Below, piece by piece: positions 60,922 through 64,000 of a DNA stretch of 64,000 nt (position 1 is the first letter of the stretch; each line of letters starts with the position of its first letter). A model generated the notes under the pieces. It was not told the origin of the DNA, did not search any database, and saw nothing but the letters and a program-made list of their open reading frames with translations. The DNA is from Halichondria panicea (taxonomy: Eukaryota; Porifera; Demospongiae; Suberitida; Halichondriidae). The DNA is taken from positions 7,326,517 through 7,390,516 of the forward strand of contig NC_087380.1 in assembly GCF_963675165.1 (NCBI RefSeq). The letters are read 5' to 3'. Position numbers and translations under genes: made by a program.

Positions 60922-61713
60922 CTTGATATCAAATCTAGATCGTTTATTTACTGCTAACAGTAAAATCATAGATACTATAGAATGGTAGACCGTACAGTAT
61001 TAATTAAAAGGGCTGCATGTTGTGGCCATTATATAGAACAATGAGCATGCGCATTTAGTTTGCCTCGATTCCAAGCCGCCTGGAACTCAGAGATTTTTCC
61101 ACACCTGTTTACCCTGTGCGCGTGCGCAGGGCACAGCAGAGGTGAACAGAAGCTCTGAGTTCAAAGGCCGCTTTGAAATTTACAATCAGGTTGCACAATG
61201 TTAGTCTGTTGTTAGCAGCACTGCTAGCATTGGACTTGGAGGTCTCGGTCCCAAGGACAATGCTAGATCTGTCCCATAGTTCCAGTAGAACTCCAAAATT
61301 TGAAGACAAAAATTAATATGTACTGTAGCACAAGCCACACAGTATTAAAGGAAGTGAAGATACCAGACTATTTTGGTAGACCGAGACGTTGCAGATCTCA
61401 AGGATTGCTTTCACTTGCACAGTACGGCCTGGGAAGTGGTGAAACAAAAAGTGAGATAGTATGAAACGTATCGAGTTGATGGACATAGTGGAAAAGAAGA
61501 AACAAGAGTGGAGGTGGTGGGAAGGGTCTCAGTCTTTACTGATACTAGATATCTACATCAGACATGTATCTATATATACCATGTACCAGCTAGCTATTTA
61601 GACTATCTTACTTGTGCCATAGATAGTACAGGGTACATGGTTCACCACAAGGAGGCTAGCAGCGACTGCAGTCTGCTCCCCCTAGTGCCAGGCCCTAGCT
61701 AGCTAGCTAGCTC
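60922..61713. other. Upstream region of FRRS1-like C
   Basis: No supported gene. Open frames here (for example minus strand 61109-61309) have no family signature. An imperfect inverted repeat near 61080-61150 (TGGAACTCAGAG / CTCTGAGTTCAA) is the only structure noted. Confidence 0.45.
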
Positions 61714-62455
61714 CAGGGGCGGATCCAGAAAGGGGGGGCTAGTAGAAAGGGGCAAAGCCCCATACGAGGGTGGTGGAGCCACCCAGGGGGTGGGTATGGG
61801 AGGGGGAGCATCCCCCTCCCGGCGACATTTTTTGCTTTTTACAATTTGCTCACACTTTACCTTTGAACTGTCATATTAATAAGTGAATACTGAATATGAA
61901 AAAGTTAATACAAAAAACTCGTTCTAATCAACAAAAGGATGTATACTGTAGATGTTACATCTACATTCATGCACTCTTGGTACATGAAAGAATCACAATG
62001 CCTACCCAGACTGCACTGAGAGTGAGAGGAGGTAAGGCTGCTTCCTTGCAACTAGCTGAAAAAGTCTGAGATATGCTCCATGTTGCAGCTCAACAGCATG
62101 CACAATAGCCTCCTTCACAAGGCCTAGGAAGAGAGGCCTGGGATATGAGGCTACAAAACATTGCACAAGGAGCTGACTCAGCAACAGCAATAGGGTCTAG
62201 TTGACCTATGCACTTTATTAGTTCTAGCTAGCTATAGCTAGCTAGTATGTCCAGCTAGCTAGCCTACATCCTTTATACTCTTAGTAGCTAGACTTGGCTG
62301 TTGTCTAGCATCTCTTAAGTCAGTGAGTCTACATGCAGATGCATAAGTAACAAGTTGGTGGCAAAATTGTTGTAACCTCAGACTAGCAATACATAGGTAG
62401 TTTTTCAAAAGGGGGGGCTTCAGCTCCTCAAAACCACCCCCTGGATCCGCCCCTG
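61714..62455. mobile_element. Non-autonomous DNA transposon, ends CAGGGGCGGATCCAG
   Basis: 742 bases bounded by perfect inverted 15-mers CAGGGGCGGATCCAG and CTGGATCCGCCCCTG, with G-run and C-run subterminal DNA (GGGGGGGCT at both sides). No transposase ORF. The same kind of ends are known for hAT-like non-autonomous elements in several animals. A solo end occurs at 28671. Confidence 0.85.
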
Positions 62456-62981
62456 AGTTCGCTCTGAAGAACTTGAAATGATTTTGACAGTTTGCCATTG
62501 TTTTGACGTTGCCGCAAGCCTGCAAGGTTCAAAGGTCGACGTTGGACATATTCCTGATTGTACCTGTATTGACACACCCAATAGAAGAGAAGAGGCGTCC
62601 CAAGCCGATTTTTTCTCTTTTAGATCTACATAATACAGAAAGCCTAGCGTTAATTTTTTTTTGGGAAATTGCATACATGTACTCAGTTACACATGCAACT
62701 ACAGTGGAACCTCCATTAACGACCATAGATTAAACATCAACATTGATGTTTATATTATAGTGCACATCATTATGCTCACTGGGCACTGCAATGACACGAT
62801 GACGTTAAACACGACTCTCCATGCATGGCCTGCAACTTGTATTGACATTTTTATTATTGAATGATTGAGCCACGATTATTTTAGTAAACAACAGAAAACA
62901 CACTAATCTATCAACACACTAAATCTATCCTGAACTACGATATTTAGTACAATTGTTAATTTTGTTCACGTTGGCTAACAT

Positions 62982-63919
62982 CTAAAGTGAGGTTACCATG
63001 ACGATCACAGCCAGCAGCATTGGAACAATGCCAAAGATACTCTCTCGTATTGCACCAGAGGTCTGGGGGGGGGGGGGGCAATCAAATTAATTATTACCAT
63101 ACCAGGACTTTATGCACCTGTGCCAGTGTATATCATGTATATAATAATTATTATAATTATCAGGAGCCCATAAATAAGAGAAGGGGCGGCTAATTTTTCA
63201 ACGTATACTCGGGATGACGTTTCGTAATTGCTGGTGAAACCGCACTTCCTTGTACATGGAAGCAACTAAGTGCTTGCAAACCGCAGCCCTGTATTGCGTA
63301 TAACACGTGTAGGGATTCAACCACTTAGTGACTCTGCATAATAATTATATGGAAATGCGGTCATGCATGCACTTATGAAACGTGATCCCCATTGTCAGCC
63401 GCTCCTTGTCTTATTTATAATTATATAGGCTCCTGATTATATACAAGGTTGGTTAGGGTAATTATGCGTGGTTATTCTATTTTTGTGTCAATTTATAAGA
63501 GCAGTAAGTAAGCGTTATTGGTATCTATAATTATGCCGACTTGTACTAACATAGCGATAATGATTCAATACCTTTCGCGGGGTGAAATACAATACCCTAA
63601 CCTTAAGCCATGCATGTATGAATGATTGTGATCAACATAAACCAATGAACAATGTACCCCTGGGGTAATCTATATATAGGATCAAGACTATATATGGTAT
63701 GGCTACATTGCACATACTTGACTTGCACTAATGGCATCGTAATGTGTGAGCCGAACACGAACAACCGTGTAGCTGTATGGGGAAATGATAATTCAATATA
63801 CAAATTGCTATACAGAATTCCACTCACTAAAAGTCCACATCCCCTGCAGTCATGGGGGCTGTCCAGGTGAACTGCACTGAGGTGGCACCAGCTTGACTTT
63901 GGGAGTGGGCAATGGTAGC
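62982..63919 (-). CDS. FRRS1-like protein D: Reeler with single-helix tail (5' end outside window)
   Basis: Three exons on the minus strand are visible: 63828-63919 (ATIAHSQSQAGATSVQFTWT...), 63718-63772 (YYTVVRVRLTHYDAISASQ) and 62982-63062 (TSGAIRESIFGIVPMLLAVI.., ending VMVTSL). These are the last Reeler-side exons of B and C joined in phase straight to the hydrophobic last exon; both DOMON domains and b561 are missing, with only 655 bases between. The tail could be a membrane anchor or GPI signal. The signal peptide and first Reeler exons should lie to the right of base 64000. Confidence 0.7.
63160..63330. repeat. Dispersed repeat, second copy of 26185-26350
   Basis: Shares GGAGCCCATAAATA, AAGTGCTTGCAAACCGCAG, TGTATTGCGTATAAC and GGGATTCAACCACTTAGT with the copy upstream of Ig gene 1. 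Located in the last intron of gene D. Confidence 0.75.
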
Positions 63920-64000
63920 CTGTGGACAAAATATAATTTTGATACCAAGAGTGCATGGCCTCGAGGCGATCAAGGGATACGGTAAAGCTGATGCATGTGT

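Overview
The window is nuclear DNA of a multicellular animal, most probably a sponge (demosponge-like). This rests on an extracellular cadherin with EGF modules, secreted Ig/EGF proteins, an EPS15-type endocytic adaptor with three EH domains, and a tandem family of Reeler/DOMON/cytochrome b561 proteins. Introns are short with ordinary GT-AG borders, genes are a few hundred bases apart, intergenic DNA is AT-rich, and small hairpin or inverted-repeat elements are abundant. The species assignment is inference; I ran no search. Gene models below were joined by hand from reading frame and splice phase, and the complete ones sum to whole codons.

Layout. 1-6452 (-): 3' truncated cadherin/EGF adhesion receptor. 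It lies head-to-head with 7026-12927 (+), a complete 15-exon EPS15/EPS15L1 homologue. 13304-15126 (+): R3HDM4-like protein whose C-terminus is built from a 17-bp minisatellite. 15746-19960 (-): coiled-coil plus divergent protein-kinase-like protein. 20.0-22.6 kb is repeat-rich and gene-poor. 22580-24380 (+) holds two decayed genes, a HIRAN-like remnant and an extracellular-domain remnant with an in-frame stop. 24852-25410 (-): small secreted proline-rich protein. 27211-31762 and 33277-36986 (+): two paralogous secreted proteins sharing a Cys-rich module, Ig domains, a Pro/Thr-rich stalk, EGF modules and a basic Ser/Arg tail. 37109-40858 (-): MFSD8-like major facilitator transporter, tail-to-tail with the second Ig gene. 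41-48 kb: few or no genes, with tandem arrays, a nested duplication array and a 754-bp copy of the transporter's 5' exons. 48121-64000 (-): four tandem FRRS1-like genes that differ in domain content.

Functional reading. The gene-rich left half mixes membrane adhesion (cadherin), clathrin-linked endocytosis (EPS15) and other housekeeping or signalling genes. The middle encodes secreted matrix-like proteins. The right end is a young tandem family of putative haem-containing ferric reductase/DOMON proteins in which complete, domain-duplicated, frameshifted and Reeler-only versions lie side by side. The most notable material is this domain-attrition series and the Ig/EGF/poly-Ser protein pair with its shared unrecognised Cys-rich module.
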